From positions 1-55,358 of the forward strand of contig JANXSX010000106.1 of the NCBI GenBank assembly GCA_025356475.1: DNA of 55,358 nt, written 5' to 3'. The stretch is from Isosphaeraceae bacterium. Lineage in GTDB: Bacteria > Planctomycetota > Planctomycetia > Isosphaerales > Isosphaeraceae. Positions 45,301 through 54,507 of this stretch are shown piece by piece (position 1 is the stretch's first letter; each line of letters begins with the position of its first letter). A model generated the notes under the pieces. The model was not told the DNA's origin and ran no database searches. It worked only from the letters and a program-made list of their open reading frames with translations. The position numbers and the translations under genes were made by a program.

Positions 45301-45434
45301 TTGATGAGATGATCGAGCACAAGAAAGAAATCGCCGGCTCTGTCATCGGTAGCGGAGAGTCGTGGCTGACGAAGCTGTCGAATAAAGATCTCAAAGAACT
45401 CTTCGCTTTACGTGAAACGGCGATCTCGGACTAA
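42324..45434 (+). CDS. SNF2-family helicase (HepA-like)
   Basis: A 1036-residue protein. The N-terminal 550 or so residues contain the SNF2-associated bacterial region. The ATPase core starts at LRPYQMRGFSWLAFLRRWG, with Walker A DDMGLGKT (Lys589), DEAQ at 686-689 and LTGTPVENH; the second RecA-like half has LFLHGATPQAQRDKMV, SLKAGGTGLNLT and QATDRAFRIGQ. Such proteins move on double-stranded DNA and can displace bound proteins. The SWIM zinc-finger gene follows after 20 bases, a recurring pair in bacteria. Role here is unproven: repair, transcription recycling or defence. Confidence 0.92.
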   Translation: MIILQASVSDGQFVLWGEATPDPSAKPPRKGTRKKASSQPSPSGFALSEGLLVETVANEVTGFNVEKDQRQKWVAWLPSDDQGALPSSQSLMDVPREVGAVRVAPWEVPALLLTPDQAVSVLIASVDRTTWGPGVVLGPTLTYWAQVLRFAGGLVASQRYLPGIAQGRDRTIFTAQWVPVLIGEQRLTFEALARSLPHACRALSRDTSAPPEPAGATVLADLVALLVDQLARISSTSNGKRPAKFKSLHDQWLFALKSTDNRLIGETAELTRLADQVRQWRRPLEVAASAPFRLCLRLEEPEEDTGIKPQQWHIRYLLQAVDDPSLLVSAGAAWQEHGDEATSLARDGFRPREYLLSALGQAATLCPRIESSLKTAAPAGYELDATGAHEFLSEKAGALEQAGFGIFLPSWWTRKGTKTKLAAKAVISSPKMTSKGGLSLDEILKFRWEVAIGDQRLTLAELKALAKLKTPLVKVRGQWVELNLNEIQAALAFWKTKGEESITAKEAIQMALGAVKPPGGLAFEGVEATGWVADLLGQLEGASQFELLEPSPGFQGTLRPYQMRGFSWLAFLRRWGLGACLADDMGLGKTVQTLTLIHREWMSRPARQRRPTLLICPTSVVGNWQKEAARFTPELPVMIHHGTERSKGAEFKKLAGKHALILSSYGLLHRDFELFKPVPWTSVVLDEAQNIKNPQTKQAQAARGLKAEHKIALTGTPVENHVGDLWSIMEYLNPGWLGTQAEFKRTFHVPIQAGRDPDAARRLQKLTAPFLLRRLKTDKAIIADLPEKLEMKVFCTLTKEQASLYAAVVADVDSQLEKAEGIQRKGLVLATLMKLKQVCNHPAQFLHDNSALESRSGKVARLTEMLDEALAIGDRALIFTQFSEMGTMLRHHLQDTFGREVLFLHGATPQAQRDKMVARFQSKESDSPKLFILSLKAGGTGLNLTAANHVFHFDRWWNPAVENQATDRAFRIGQTRNVQVHKFLCLGTLEEKIDEMIEHKKEIAGSVIGSGESWLTKLSNKDLKELFALRETAISD

Positions 45435-45454
45435 GCTTCAGAGGAGCGACCCCG

Positions 45455-46354
45455 ATGGTTTGGAAGAAGAAATCGCGATGGGGATGGGAAAGTCACTACC
45501 CACGATCGACACCTCACAAGGCGGAAGGGGGTATCAAATCCCAGTCCAAAGGCGGCACGTTCGGCAAGAGCTGGTGGGCAAAGCGCTGGGTTCAGGTTCT
45601 TGAGAGTTTTAGCATTGGGGCCCGCCTGAGTCGCGGTCGTTCCTATGCCCGAGGGGGCCAGGTCCTATCGATCGCCATCGAAAAAGGGACAGTCCTTGCC
45701 AAAGTTCAAGGCTCCCGGCCCACCCCCTACACTATCTCGATCGAGCTCGGTGTGCTCTCGGAAGGCGAGTGGACCAAGGTGATCAATGCGCTTGGACAGC
45801 AGGTCTTGTTCGCGGCCAAGCTGCTGGCGGGTGAGATGCCTCAAGACATTGAGCCTGTGTTCAAGGAAGTCGGGGTCTCGCTCTTTCCGACGAAGCTCGA
45901 TGATCTGAAAACGAGTTGTTCATGTCCCGATTGGTCTAACCCATGCAAGCATATTGCAGCCGCCTATTATCTCCTCGGCGAAGAGTTTGACCGCGACCCG
46001 TTCCTGATCTTTCGGCTCCGAGGGATGGAGCGTGAAGCCCTGATGACTCGGCTGGCCAGGACTGGAACTGCTACCGAAGCTGCCCCCGCCAAGGCCCGAC
46101 CGAGCGAACCCCTGAGCGCAGTGACCGAACTGTTCTGGACCAGGGCCGAAGGAAAACTCGACGTGTTAGGAGGGGTGATCGAGATTCCTCGCGAACCCGC
46201 TTCGCTCCCCAAACGACTGGGCGGATTCCCATTCTGGCAAGGTGAAAGCCCTTTCCTTGATTCGATGAGCCCAGTATATGCTGCTGCGTCACCACGAGGG
46301 CTCGACCTTTTCCTGGCTACGGCCACCGAAGGAAAACCGATCGACACTCGTTAG
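45455..46354 (+). CDS. SWIM zinc-finger protein
   Basis: A 299-residue protein. ATG 45455 has AGAGGAG eight bases upstream. The N-terminal part has FGKSWWAKRWVQVLESF, typical of bacterial SWIM proteins. The zinc finger CSCPDWSNPCKH (Cys155, Cys157, Cys164, His166) follows. The C-terminal 100 residues are less conserved. SWIM domains bind DNA or protein; genetic pairing with a SNF2 helicase suggests it loads or targets that motor. Confidence 0.88.
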   Translation: MVWKKKSRWGWESHYPRSTPHKAEGGIKSQSKGGTFGKSWWAKRWVQVLESFSIGARLSRGRSYARGGQVLSIAIEKGTVLAKVQGSRPTPYTISIELGVLSEGEWTKVINALGQQVLFAAKLLAGEMPQDIEPVFKEVGVSLFPTKLDDLKTSCSCPDWSNPCKHIAAAYYLLGEEFDRDPFLIFRLRGMEREALMTRLARTGTATEAAPAKARPSEPLSAVTELFWTRAEGKLDVLGGVIEIPREPASLPKRLGGFPFWQGESPFLDSMSPVYAAASPRGLDLFLATATEGKPIDTR

Positions 46355-47037
46355 CACGGTACGCCGCGATCAGCGTTCGAGGCTCACCTTCTGGAGAGCA
46401 TTGTCAAGGGAGGAGGTGCTTTCCGCCTGGATAGCTGCCGCCTCCTCCGAACGCATCTTCCAAGGCGTGTGGCTACACCTGTCGTAGCGATACAGGCAGT
46501 GATGTTCAGGTGAAGAACCAGACGTCCGAGCATCGCCATTAGCATTCTCCTACACGCGATTTCGAACGTCAGGGAAAACCCTGTGACGAACCCGGGCTAT
46601 CAAAACCAAGACCAACCGGGGGACCTGCCTGCGAAGTGCGAGTTTGTAAATATCCATGAATAAACACAGCATCACCTCCGCGAAGTCCTTGCGCGACCGG
46701 CTGACCGACGGCCACACGCTCAGAAGGAATCGGGAACCAACTGCTCGTTAATCCCGCAAGCACGACAAGACGCCGTTGTTCGTCGAGCCATGGGCGTCTC
46801 CTTCAGGTGGATCATGCCAGCTTTGGAGGCTGGTCTCGTTGGTCAATGCGATGAACCTGAAATCGATTTGAGGTGACGGGGGGACTGAACTCGGGTCCCG
46901 GTCCGGGTATCATGTCGCTGTGTTGGCCGCTGACCAGGGTCGGTCGGTAGCTCCCTTTCCTCAATGTTGATGAGCGTCAATGTGAAGACGATTCCAGAAC
47001 CAGTTGGCAGTCGGGCGCTCCTGCTTGGCTGCAATGC
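46355..47037. other. 683-base gap without recognised gene
   Basis: Both strands were read. Short open stretches exist on the minus strand (for example around 46570-46870), but none has a ribosome site or a family I recognise. They may be remnants. The gap separates the helicase/SWIM pair from the DrmD-like gene and must contain the promoter of the latter; no clear -35/-10 or -24/-12 site stands out. Confidence 0.5.
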
Positions 47038-50000
47038 GTGGCTTTACCGATGACGGCACCCCCCCAGGCGGGCGAGATCGTTCGCATCAGGCAACGGCAA
47101 TACTTCGTCGAGGAAACGGTCCCGCCTTCTGCCGGCGACGACTCGACCCTGGTGCGCCTGTCGTGTCTCGATGACGACGCCCAGGGCCAACCTCTTGAGG
47201 TGCTCTGGGAGAAGGAAATCGATTCCGAGACGATCACGGCGGAAGCCTGGCAAGAGATCGCCAGTCGTGGATTCGACCCGCCCAAGCTCTTCTCAGCCTA
47301 CTTGCACACGCTCCAGTGGAATTGCGTGACCTCGACCGACCCAGAACTCTTCCAGTCTCCATTCCGGGCTGGTATACGCATCGACGCTTACCAGTTAGAG
47401 CCCTTGCAGAAGGCTCTGCTCTTACCCCGGGTCAACCTCTTCATTGCGGACGATGTCGGGCTCGGCAAGACGATCGAGGCTGGCCTGATCGCTCGTGAGT
47501 TACTGCTCCGTAAGAAGGTGGAAGACATCGTCGTTGCGTGTCCGCCTTCAATGCTCTTTCAATGGCAGGAGGAGCTTGAGGACCGCTTCGGGCTGGTCTT
47601 CCAGATCCTGGACAAGGACTACATCGCGACCGTCCGGCGCGAGCGGGGTTACGGGGTCAACCCCTGGACGACCCACTCCCGCTTCCTGGTCTCGCACCGA
47701 CTCCTGATCGACGAGGCTTACACCGCCACCCTTCGCGATTGGCTGGGCGAGTTCCGTCCTGGCTCGCTGCTGATCCTGGATGAGGCCCACCACGCGGCTC
47801 CGGCGAGTGGGGCGAAATACGCGATCGACTCGAAAATCACCAGGGCCGTTCGCGACCTGGCAGGGCGGTTCGAGCACCGGTTATTCCTCTCAGCCACCCC
47901 CCATAATGGGCACTCGAACAGCTTCTCGGCTTTGCTCGAAATCCTCGACCCGCAGCGCTTCTGCCGGGGTGTGCCGGTCCGGGCGAAGAAGGTGCTCGAA
48001 GCGGTCATGGTCCGCCGCCTCAAGGAAGATCTTCGCGCTGTTGCGGGGGGGTTCCCCAAGCGGATCGTCACGCAGATCGACCTCGGGGGGTTGCCTCCAA
48101 CCACCCCAGAGCTGCGCCTCTCGGTGCTCCTGGACCAGTATCGGGAACTCCGGGAAGAGCGGCTCAAGTCGGAATCGAAGCGGAAGCAGGCCACGGCTGC
48201 CTTGCTGATCTCCGGCCTCCAGCAACGACTGCTGTCCTCCGTCGAGGCGTTCGCCCGCACGCTTCGCGTCCATCGCAAGACGGTCGAACGCCACAACAAG
48301 GAAGATCGGGCCGAGGAGATCAAGACATCTCCATTGCTGTTCGCCGAAGGTTTCGACAACGACGATGATCGGGCCACACTCTCGGAGGAAGAGCTCCAAG
48401 CGGAGGAAGACTCGCAGATTGAGGCTGCCACGCGGGAAACAAGCCCTCATGGAGCCGCGACCCACTTTCGGGAGAAGCAGGTCCTTGATGAGATGACTGA
48501 AGTCGCCGAGTCCGCTCGGGGCCAGGCTGATGCGCGGGTCCGCTACTTGGTCGACTGGATCCGTGAGAATATGTGCCCGGACCTGTCGCCTTTGGGGACG
48601 TCGCGGGATCGAGGCTCCCCCGCCAAATGGACTGATACTCGGGTGATTATCTTCACCGAGTACGATGACACCAAGCGGTACCTCCAGCAGCAACTCACCG
48701 CCGCCCTTGCCCAGACCGACCGCGCCGACGACCGGATCGCGGTCTATCACGGACCAACCCCGGCTGCCGACCGCGAGGAGATCAAGCGTGCCTTCACCAC
48801 CAATCCCAAGCGGAACCCGCTCCGGATCCTGATCGCCACCGACGCCGCTCGCGAGGGCCTTAACCTCCAGACCCATTGCTGGAACCTGTTCCATTTCGAC
48901 GTCCCCTGGAACCCCAGCCGCATGGAGCAACGCAACGGTCGGATCGACCGTAAGCTCCAGCCTAGCGCTGAGGTCTACTGCCACTACTTCGTCTACACCG
49001 ATCGGAAGGAAGACCGCATCCTGTCGGTCTTGGTCCGCAAGACGGAGCTGATCAAGAAGGAGCTTGGGAGCCTCTCCCAGGTGCTTGACGGCCGCTTGGC
49101 CCGGACTCTCAGGCTGGGGATTCGCCACCGAGACGTCGCGGCCTTGGCGACCGAGCTGGAGGGGACGAACCCGGACGACGATAACAGGAAGGTCGTTGAG
49201 GAGGAGTTGGAGCAGGCCCGTGGGCGTCAGGAAGACCTGAAAGCGACGATCCAGGTCCTTCAGACCCGCCTGAATACCTCGCAAGATTGGCTATCGCTGC
49301 GTGAGGACCATTTCCGCTCGGCCATCTCATGTGCGCTTCAAATGATGCATGCCGATCCCTTGAAGCCATTGGCGCAAGGGAAGGATTGGGACATCCCGCT
49401 CGATCGGTTCGAGTTCCCCGCCCTCGACCAGCGGCAAGGGGCCGATCCGACCTGGACCGAGACCATGGATACACTCCGGCCCCCTCGCAAACGCGATCAG
49501 AAGCCCTGGGAGTGGCGGCGGGACTCGCCGATCCGTCCGGTCGTTTTCCAGGACACCGGGACGATGGACCAGGACGTGGTCCATCTCCACCTTGAACATC
49601 GGGTGGTGCAGCGATTGCTCGGTCGATTCACTGCGCAAGGGTTCGTTCACCACGACCTTTCGCGGGCCTGCCTGGCCCATAGCAAAGACGCGATCCCACG
49701 CGTGATCTTGATGGGACGACTCTGCCTTTATGGTCCCCGAGCTGCCCGGCTCCATGAGGAATTGGTCCCGATCACCGCGCGCTGGACCGAGCTGAGCCAG
49801 CGCAAACATGGGCTCAACCCTTATGGGCGAGACGCCGAGCTGAAGACGCTCGGCCTCCTGAAAACTGCCCTTTTGCCGACCAAGGCGCGAACCGTCGACC
49901 CGGTCATTCAGGAGAAGCTTCGGATGGCGGCGGCGACCGATATTGCCGAGTTACTCCCTCACCTGGAGCAGCGCGGGCGGGAACTCGCCGAGACGGCTCG

Positions 50001-50298
50001 CGGCCTGCTGGCCAAGCGGGCAGAGCAGGAAGCGACGGCCATGAGAACGATCCTGGAGGATCAGAAGGCTCAGGTGGCCGAGACTGCGGGCAAGTACCGA
50101 GGCTCGCAACTCCTGCTCGACTTCAACGATGATGAGAACCGCCAGCTCGAATCCAACAAGCGGCACTGGGACAAACGGCTCCAGGCCATCGACCAGGAGC
50201 TGGCCACGGAGCCAGCTCGGATCCGCTCGATTTACGAGATCAAAGCCCAACGCATCGAGCCGATCGGCCTCGTGTACCTCTGGCCGGTGACGGGATAA
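47038..50298 (+). CDS. drmD: DrmD-like SNF2 helicase of DISARM type
   Basis: A 1086-residue protein. The start is GTG 47038 or ATG 47050 (MTAPPQAGEIVRIRQRQY); neither has a strong ribosome site. The segment LFSAYLHTLQWNCVTSTDPE leads to the ATPase core, with Walker A DDVGLGKT (Lys144), DEAH at 248-251 and LSATPHNGH; the C-terminal helicase half has ATDAAREGLNLQTHCWNLFH and QRNGRIDRKLQ. The whole layout resembles DrmD, the SNF2-like helicase of class 1 DISARM. The methylase gene starts four bases after its stop. An unrelated SNF2 motor with a DNA-modification partner is the alternative. Confidence 0.85.
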   Translation: MALPMTAPPQAGEIVRIRQRQYFVEETVPPSAGDDSTLVRLSCLDDDAQGQPLEVLWEKEIDSETITAEAWQEIASRGFDPPKLFSAYLHTLQWNCVTSTDPELFQSPFRAGIRIDAYQLEPLQKALLLPRVNLFIADDVGLGKTIEAGLIARELLLRKKVEDIVVACPPSMLFQWQEELEDRFGLVFQILDKDYIATVRRERGYGVNPWTTHSRFLVSHRLLIDEAYTATLRDWLGEFRPGSLLILDEAHHAAPASGAKYAIDSKITRAVRDLAGRFEHRLFLSATPHNGHSNSFSALLEILDPQRFCRGVPVRAKKVLEAVMVRRLKEDLRAVAGGFPKRIVTQIDLGGLPPTTPELRLSVLLDQYRELREERLKSESKRKQATAALLISGLQQRLLSSVEAFARTLRVHRKTVERHNKEDRAEEIKTSPLLFAEGFDNDDDRATLSEEELQAEEDSQIEAATRETSPHGAATHFREKQVLDEMTEVAESARGQADARVRYLVDWIRENMCPDLSPLGTSRDRGSPAKWTDTRVIIFTEYDDTKRYLQQQLTAALAQTDRADDRIAVYHGPTPAADREEIKRAFTTNPKRNPLRILIATDAAREGLNLQTHCWNLFHFDVPWNPSRMEQRNGRIDRKLQPSAEVYCHYFVYTDRKEDRILSVLVRKTELIKKELGSLSQVLDGRLARTLRLGIRHRDVAALATELEGTNPDDDNRKVVEEELEQARGRQEDLKATIQVLQTRLNTSQDWLSLREDHFRSAISCALQMMHADPLKPLAQGKDWDIPLDRFEFPALDQRQGADPTWTETMDTLRPPRKRDQKPWEWRRDSPIRPVVFQDTGTMDQDVVHLHLEHRVVQRLLGRFTAQGFVHHDLSRACLAHSKDAIPRVILMGRLCLYGPRAARLHEELVPITARWTELSQRKHGLNPYGRDAELKTLGLLKTALLPTKARTVDPVIQEKLRMAAATDIAELLPHLEQRGRELAETARGLLAKRAEQEATAMRTILEDQKAQVAETAGKYRGSQLLLDFNDDENRQLESNKRHWDKRLQAIDQELATEPARIRSIYEIKAQRIEPIGLVYLWPVTG

Positions 50299-50302
50299 CA
50301 AC

Positions 50303-53300
50303 ATGGCCAGAGACCCGGAACTGTTCGCCCACCAAGAGTGGCTCGGCTACCTCCAGCCCGTGGGCCTGGTCGTCTCGCCCCCTGCGCTCGTTGCGGCTGG
50401 GGCCTTTCCCAACAAGAACATCATCCCCGACCAAGCCCGGCTGCTCGGCTGTGTCGAACAGGTCACCTTGGATGGGGACTCCGACCCCCAGCCCACAATC
50501 CCGCAATTCGGTCGGTTTGCGACCGATGTCCTCGGCTGGGAACCGGCGGATCTGGTCGGAACCAGCGAGGGCGGCCCGCTGCCGGACTCGCTCGAAGTCA
50601 CGCTCACCGAGTACAACGAGACCCTCCGTCCGACCTACGCCGTACCCGAGTTCTCGACCACTCCGGGGGCGGAAACCAAGTGGCTTCTGCTGTTCCAGAA
50701 AGTCAAGACCGGCATCAGCCTGGATGATACCGCCGAGACGCCCGACCATCGCTGGCAAGCGAGCCCACAAGCCCGGTTCGAGCGGCTGTTGCGGGGGACT
50801 CAGGTGCCGGTCGGCATCCTCTCGAATGGCGTTTCCCTGCGACTGGTGTACGCGCCTCATGGCGAGACCTCGGGCCATTTGACCTTTCCAGTCCAGGCAA
50901 TGACCGAGGTGGCGGGTCGGCCGATCTTCGCGGCTCTCCAGATGTTGCTCTCGACCGAGCGGCTCTTCTCGCTCCCAGACAAGCAACGGCTCCCGCAGAT
51001 CCTGGCTGAGAGCCGGAAGTATCAGAACCTCGTCTCGACCAAGCTGGCCGAGCAGGTGTTGGCCGCCCTTTATGAGTTGGTCCGGGGCACGCAGGCTGCC
51101 AATGATCAGCGGAATGGCGAACTGCTCCGCGACGTCTTGAAGGTCGATCCCAACCAGGTCTATGGCGGCCTCCTACGCGTTCTTTTGCGACTGGTGTTTA
51201 TCCTTTATGCTGAGGATAGGTCGCTACTCTCGAATGACGAGGTTTACCAGAAGTATTACTCGGTCATCGGCCTCTTCGAGCGGCTCCGGACCGATGCGGG
51301 TCGGCATACCGACACAATGGACCACCGCTACGGTGCCTGGGCTCAGTTGCTCACCCTCTTCCGGCTGATCTACGACGGTGGCCGCCACGGCGGGTTGAAG
51401 CTGCTACCCCGCAAGGGATACTTATTCGACCCCGATCGTTATCCGTTCCTGGAGGGCAGGGCCCTGGGCTCGAAACGGACGCCGGGCGAGAGGACCGAAC
51501 CCCCTCGGGTCTCCGATGGGGTGGTCTTCCGAGTCCTCCAGAACCTGCTTATCCTTGATGGCGAACGGCTCAGTTATCGAACCCTCGACGTCGAGCAGAT
51601 CGGATCAGTCTATGAGACGATGATGGGGTTCAATCTTGAAGTGGCCCAGGGCCGATCGATCGCCATCAAGCCGACCAAGCCCCATGGCGCACCGACCACG
51701 ATCAACCTGGAGGGACTCCTCGCCGCCAAGCCCGCCGAACGCGGCAAGTGGCTCAAAGAGCAGTCCGATCAGGCTGTGACCGGTCAAGCGGCCACCACGC
51801 TCAAAGAGGCCAAGACGGCTGAGGGTCTCGTGGTCGCCCTGGAGAAGAAGGTCGCCCGCGCAGCGACCCCGAACATCGTTCCGCCGGGTGCGATGGTGCT
51901 CCAGCCCAGTGACGAGCGTCGTAAGTCAGGCTCGCATTACACCCCCCGTTCGCTCACCGAGCCGATCGTCCGAACCACCCTTCGGCCCATCCTGGAGCGG
52001 CTCGGTCCGAACCCGAAGCCCGATCAAATCCTCGACCTCAAGGTCTGCGACCCAGCCATGGGCTCGGGCGCATTTCTGGTCGAGGCTTGCCGTCAGTTGG
52101 CGGAGGAATTGGTCAAGTCCTGGCATGCTCATCAATGCATTCCCAACATTCCTGCCGATGAGGATGAGATTCTCCACGCCCGACGTATCGTCGCACAGCG
52201 ATGTCTCTATGGAGTGGATAAGAACCCGATGGCGGTCGACCTGGCGAAGATGTCGCTCTGGCTGGCGACATTGGCCAAAGATCATCCCTTCACGTTTCTC
52301 GACCATGCCTTGTGCTGTGGTGATTCACTAGTCGGGCTCAGCAAGGCTCAGATTGTCGGGTTCCACTGGAAGCCCCAGAAGCAGCGGGACTTCGCACGCG
52401 CGGCGATCGAAGGTCAGCTCAGCCGGGCGATGGATCAACGTCGGCAAATTCGTGAGGCTCCCGAAGGGACGACCGAAGCCCTGCTCAGCGAGCGGCTCCA
52501 GGCCGCCGATGGCTTCATTGAGCAAGGTCGACGCTATGGCGATCTCGTCGTCTCGGCCTTCTTCGCAGGGGAGAATGAGCGGAAGCGGAATGATCGGCTC
52601 GAAACACTCGCCGACGATCTCGCCGCCCAGCAATCGGTCTACGACCTCGACCGGTTCCACCGCCTCAATACCGCCCGACAGACCCTCCGAGGCGAGATCC
52701 CCACACCCCATCCCCTCGTCCCGTTCCATTGGGAGATTGAGTTTCCCGAGGTCTTCGACCGCGAGAATCCGGGGTTTGATGCGATGGTGGGGAACCCTCC
52801 ATTCGCAGGTAAGAACACATTGATCGGTGGCAATCGAGAAGGGTATGTCGATTGGTTGAAGAATATCCACGAAGAGTCACATGGCAATGCCGACCTCGTC
52901 GCCCACTTCTTTCGGCGTTCGTTTGACCTGATTCGCAACAGTGGTGCGTTCGGCTTGATCGCGACCAACACCATCGGCCAGGGCGACACGCGGAGCACAG
53001 GGCTTCGCTGGATCTGCAAGCACGGCGGAACCATTTACGAAGCCACCCGGCGCAAGAAGTGGCCGGGACTCGCGGCCGTGGTCGTGAGCGTTGTTCATGT
53101 CATGCGCACGCACACTCGTATCGTCGAACGGTTACGAGCACGAAGCGCAAGCGAGTGTGTTGATCCCAATATCGACGGCGACGCGGCTTTACAAAATACG
53201 ACTCACTCGCTTGCGCTTCGGGCTTGTATCGGCGATGGCCGCCCGACTCTCGATGGACGTTCGGTCCCGCTCATCACCGCGTACCTCTTTCACGCCGGGG

Positions 53301-54436
53301 GCAACGACGACCCCGAGCGTTTGAAGGCCAACGCTGGGAAGAGCTTTCAGGGTAGCATTGTCCTTGGCATGGGATTCACGTTTGACGACACCGACGCGAA
53401 AGGCGTGGCCTCGCCGCTCGCCGAGATGGAGCGATTGATCGCCAAAGACCCGCGCAACGCCGAACGGATCTTTCCCTACATCGGCGGCGAAGAGGTCAAC
53501 GACTCGCCAACGCATGCTCATCATCGTTATGTGATTAATTTTGGAGAAATGAGTGAGATGGAGGCATGGCGTTGGCCGGACTTGATGAAGATTGTTGAGG
53601 AAAGGGTAAAGCCTTCAAGACTAGCGCAAAATCGGGAGATCCGATCGCGTAACTGGTGGCGATTTGGCGAGACGACACCCGCCCTCTACGGAGCCATCCG
53701 TGGCCTAGAGCGGGTGCTGGTTCGATCATTGACAAGCAAACACTTCGCTTTTGCGTTTCTGCCCGCTGGTCTCGTGTACGACCAGACTTTGATCACTTTC
53801 GTCGATAGCCGTTTAGCTTTTTGGGGGCTGCTTTCGAATCGCAGCCATGAGGTATGGGCTAACTTCTTTGGTGCTTCTCTTGAGGACCGCCCCCGATACG
53901 GGATCGCCGACTGCTTCGAAACCTTCCCCTTTCCCGAGAACTTCGATACCAATGCGAAGATTAATGGTGTGAGTGAGGAATATTACGAGTTCCGAGCCGC
54001 ACTCATGATCCGCAACAACGAGGGTCTGACCAAGACCTACAACCGCTTCCACGACCCGGAGGAGCGCTCGCCCGAGATTGCGAAGCTCCGCGAGTTGCAC
54101 GCCGCAATGGACCGGGCCGTTCTTGACGCCTACGGCTGGACCGATTTGCAGCCCACCTGCGAATTCCTGCTCGACTATGAGGAGGACGACGACGAGGACG
54201 AGTCCCCCGGAGGCGGTCGCCGCCGCAAGAAGCCCTGGCGGTACCGCTGGCCCGACGACCTCCGCGACGAAGTCCTCGCCCGGCTCCTGGAACTCAACCG
54301 CCAACGCGTCCAAGACGAACGACTGAGTGGAGCCGCCGCCGCCACCTCCGAAACCAAGGTCAAAAAGCCCAGGAAATCCGCCACCAAGACCAAAGATCCG
54401 ACCAACGAACCCAGCCTCTTCGGTGACGAGTCGTGA
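50303..54436 (+). CDS. DrmMI-like adenine-specific DNA methylase
   Basis: A 1377-residue protein. A long N-terminal region (1-520) is followed by SAM motif I DPAMGSGAFLVEAC at 583-596 and the amino-methylase motif NPPF at 831-834. The predicted target-recognition part follows and the C-terminus is very acidic then basic (EEDDDEDE, later KVKKPRKSATKTK). Size and order resemble the class 1 DISARM methylase DrmMI and, more distantly, BREX PglX or Eco57I-type enzymes. No nuclease motif was recognised. A perfect REP-like inverted repeat (53141-53220) is translated in frame at about residues 945-975. It is translationally linked to the helicase gene. Confidence 0.85.
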   Translation: MARDPELFAHQEWLGYLQPVGLVVSPPALVAAGAFPNKNIIPDQARLLGCVEQVTLDGDSDPQPTIPQFGRFATDVLGWEPADLVGTSEGGPLPDSLEVTLTEYNETLRPTYAVPEFSTTPGAETKWLLLFQKVKTGISLDDTAETPDHRWQASPQARFERLLRGTQVPVGILSNGVSLRLVYAPHGETSGHLTFPVQAMTEVAGRPIFAALQMLLSTERLFSLPDKQRLPQILAESRKYQNLVSTKLAEQVLAALYELVRGTQAANDQRNGELLRDVLKVDPNQVYGGLLRVLLRLVFILYAEDRSLLSNDEVYQKYYSVIGLFERLRTDAGRHTDTMDHRYGAWAQLLTLFRLIYDGGRHGGLKLLPRKGYLFDPDRYPFLEGRALGSKRTPGERTEPPRVSDGVVFRVLQNLLILDGERLSYRTLDVEQIGSVYETMMGFNLEVAQGRSIAIKPTKPHGAPTTINLEGLLAAKPAERGKWLKEQSDQAVTGQAATTLKEAKTAEGLVVALEKKVARAATPNIVPPGAMVLQPSDERRKSGSHYTPRSLTEPIVRTTLRPILERLGPNPKPDQILDLKVCDPAMGSGAFLVEACRQLAEELVKSWHAHQCIPNIPADEDEILHARRIVAQRCLYGVDKNPMAVDLAKMSLWLATLAKDHPFTFLDHALCCGDSLVGLSKAQIVGFHWKPQKQRDFARAAIEGQLSRAMDQRRQIREAPEGTTEALLSERLQAADGFIEQGRRYGDLVVSAFFAGENERKRNDRLETLADDLAAQQSVYDLDRFHRLNTARQTLRGEIPTPHPLVPFHWEIEFPEVFDRENPGFDAMVGNPPFAGKNTLIGGNREGYVDWLKNIHEESHGNADLVAHFFRRSFDLIRNSGAFGLIATNTIGQGDTRSTGLRWICKHGGTIYEATRRKKWPGLAAVVVSVVHVMRTHTRIVERLRARSASECVDPNIDGDAALQNTTHSLALRACIGDGRPTLDGRSVPLITAYLFHAGGNDDPERLKANAGKSFQGSIVLGMGFTFDDTDAKGVASPLAEMERLIAKDPRNAERIFPYIGGEEVNDSPTHAHHRYVINFGEMSEMEAWRWPDLMKIVEERVKPSRLAQNREIRSRNWWRFGETTPALYGAIRGLERVLVRSLTSKHFAFAFLPAGLVYDQTLITFVDSRLAFWGLLSNRSHEVWANFFGASLEDRPRYGIADCFETFPFPENFDTNAKINGVSEEYYEFRAALMIRNNEGLTKTYNRFHDPEERSPEIAKLRELHAAMDRAVLDAYGWTDLQPTCEFLLDYEEDDDEDESPGGGRRRKKPWRYRWPDDLRDEVLARLLELNRQRVQDERLSGAAAATSETKVKKPRKSATKTKDPTNEPSLFGDES
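53141..53220. repeat. REP-like inverted repeat inside the methylase gene
   Basis: CGAAGCGCAAGCGAGTG (53141-53157) and CACTCGCTTGCGCTTCG (53204-53220) are perfect 17-base inverted arms with a 46-base spacer. The arm resembles short repeats (CCGAAGCG-AAGCGAGGG type) that I recall as scattered in planctomycete genomes. The 80-base unit plus flanks keeps the reading frame open and adds about 27-35 residues (RARSASECVD to HSLALRA). Confidence 0.75.
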
Positions 54437-54485
54437 GGTTGCGGGGGACGGGGTGTCGGTTTCCGCCACCTCCTCAATTTGAGGA

Positions 54486-54507
54486 CACACCGCCGGTGTG
54501 CATTTTA
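54486..54507 (+). terminator. Possible terminator after the methylase gene
   Basis: CACACC, GCC, GGTGTG form a six-base stem with three-base loop, followed by CATTTTAT, about 50 bases after the stop. Short but well placed. Confidence 0.45.

Noticed and set aside
47890-49284. 464-codon open frame on the minus strand inside the DrmD-like gene
   Set aside because: It lies wholly antisense to a well-supported helicase gene with motifs in order; long antisense frames are expected from its GC-rich codon pattern.
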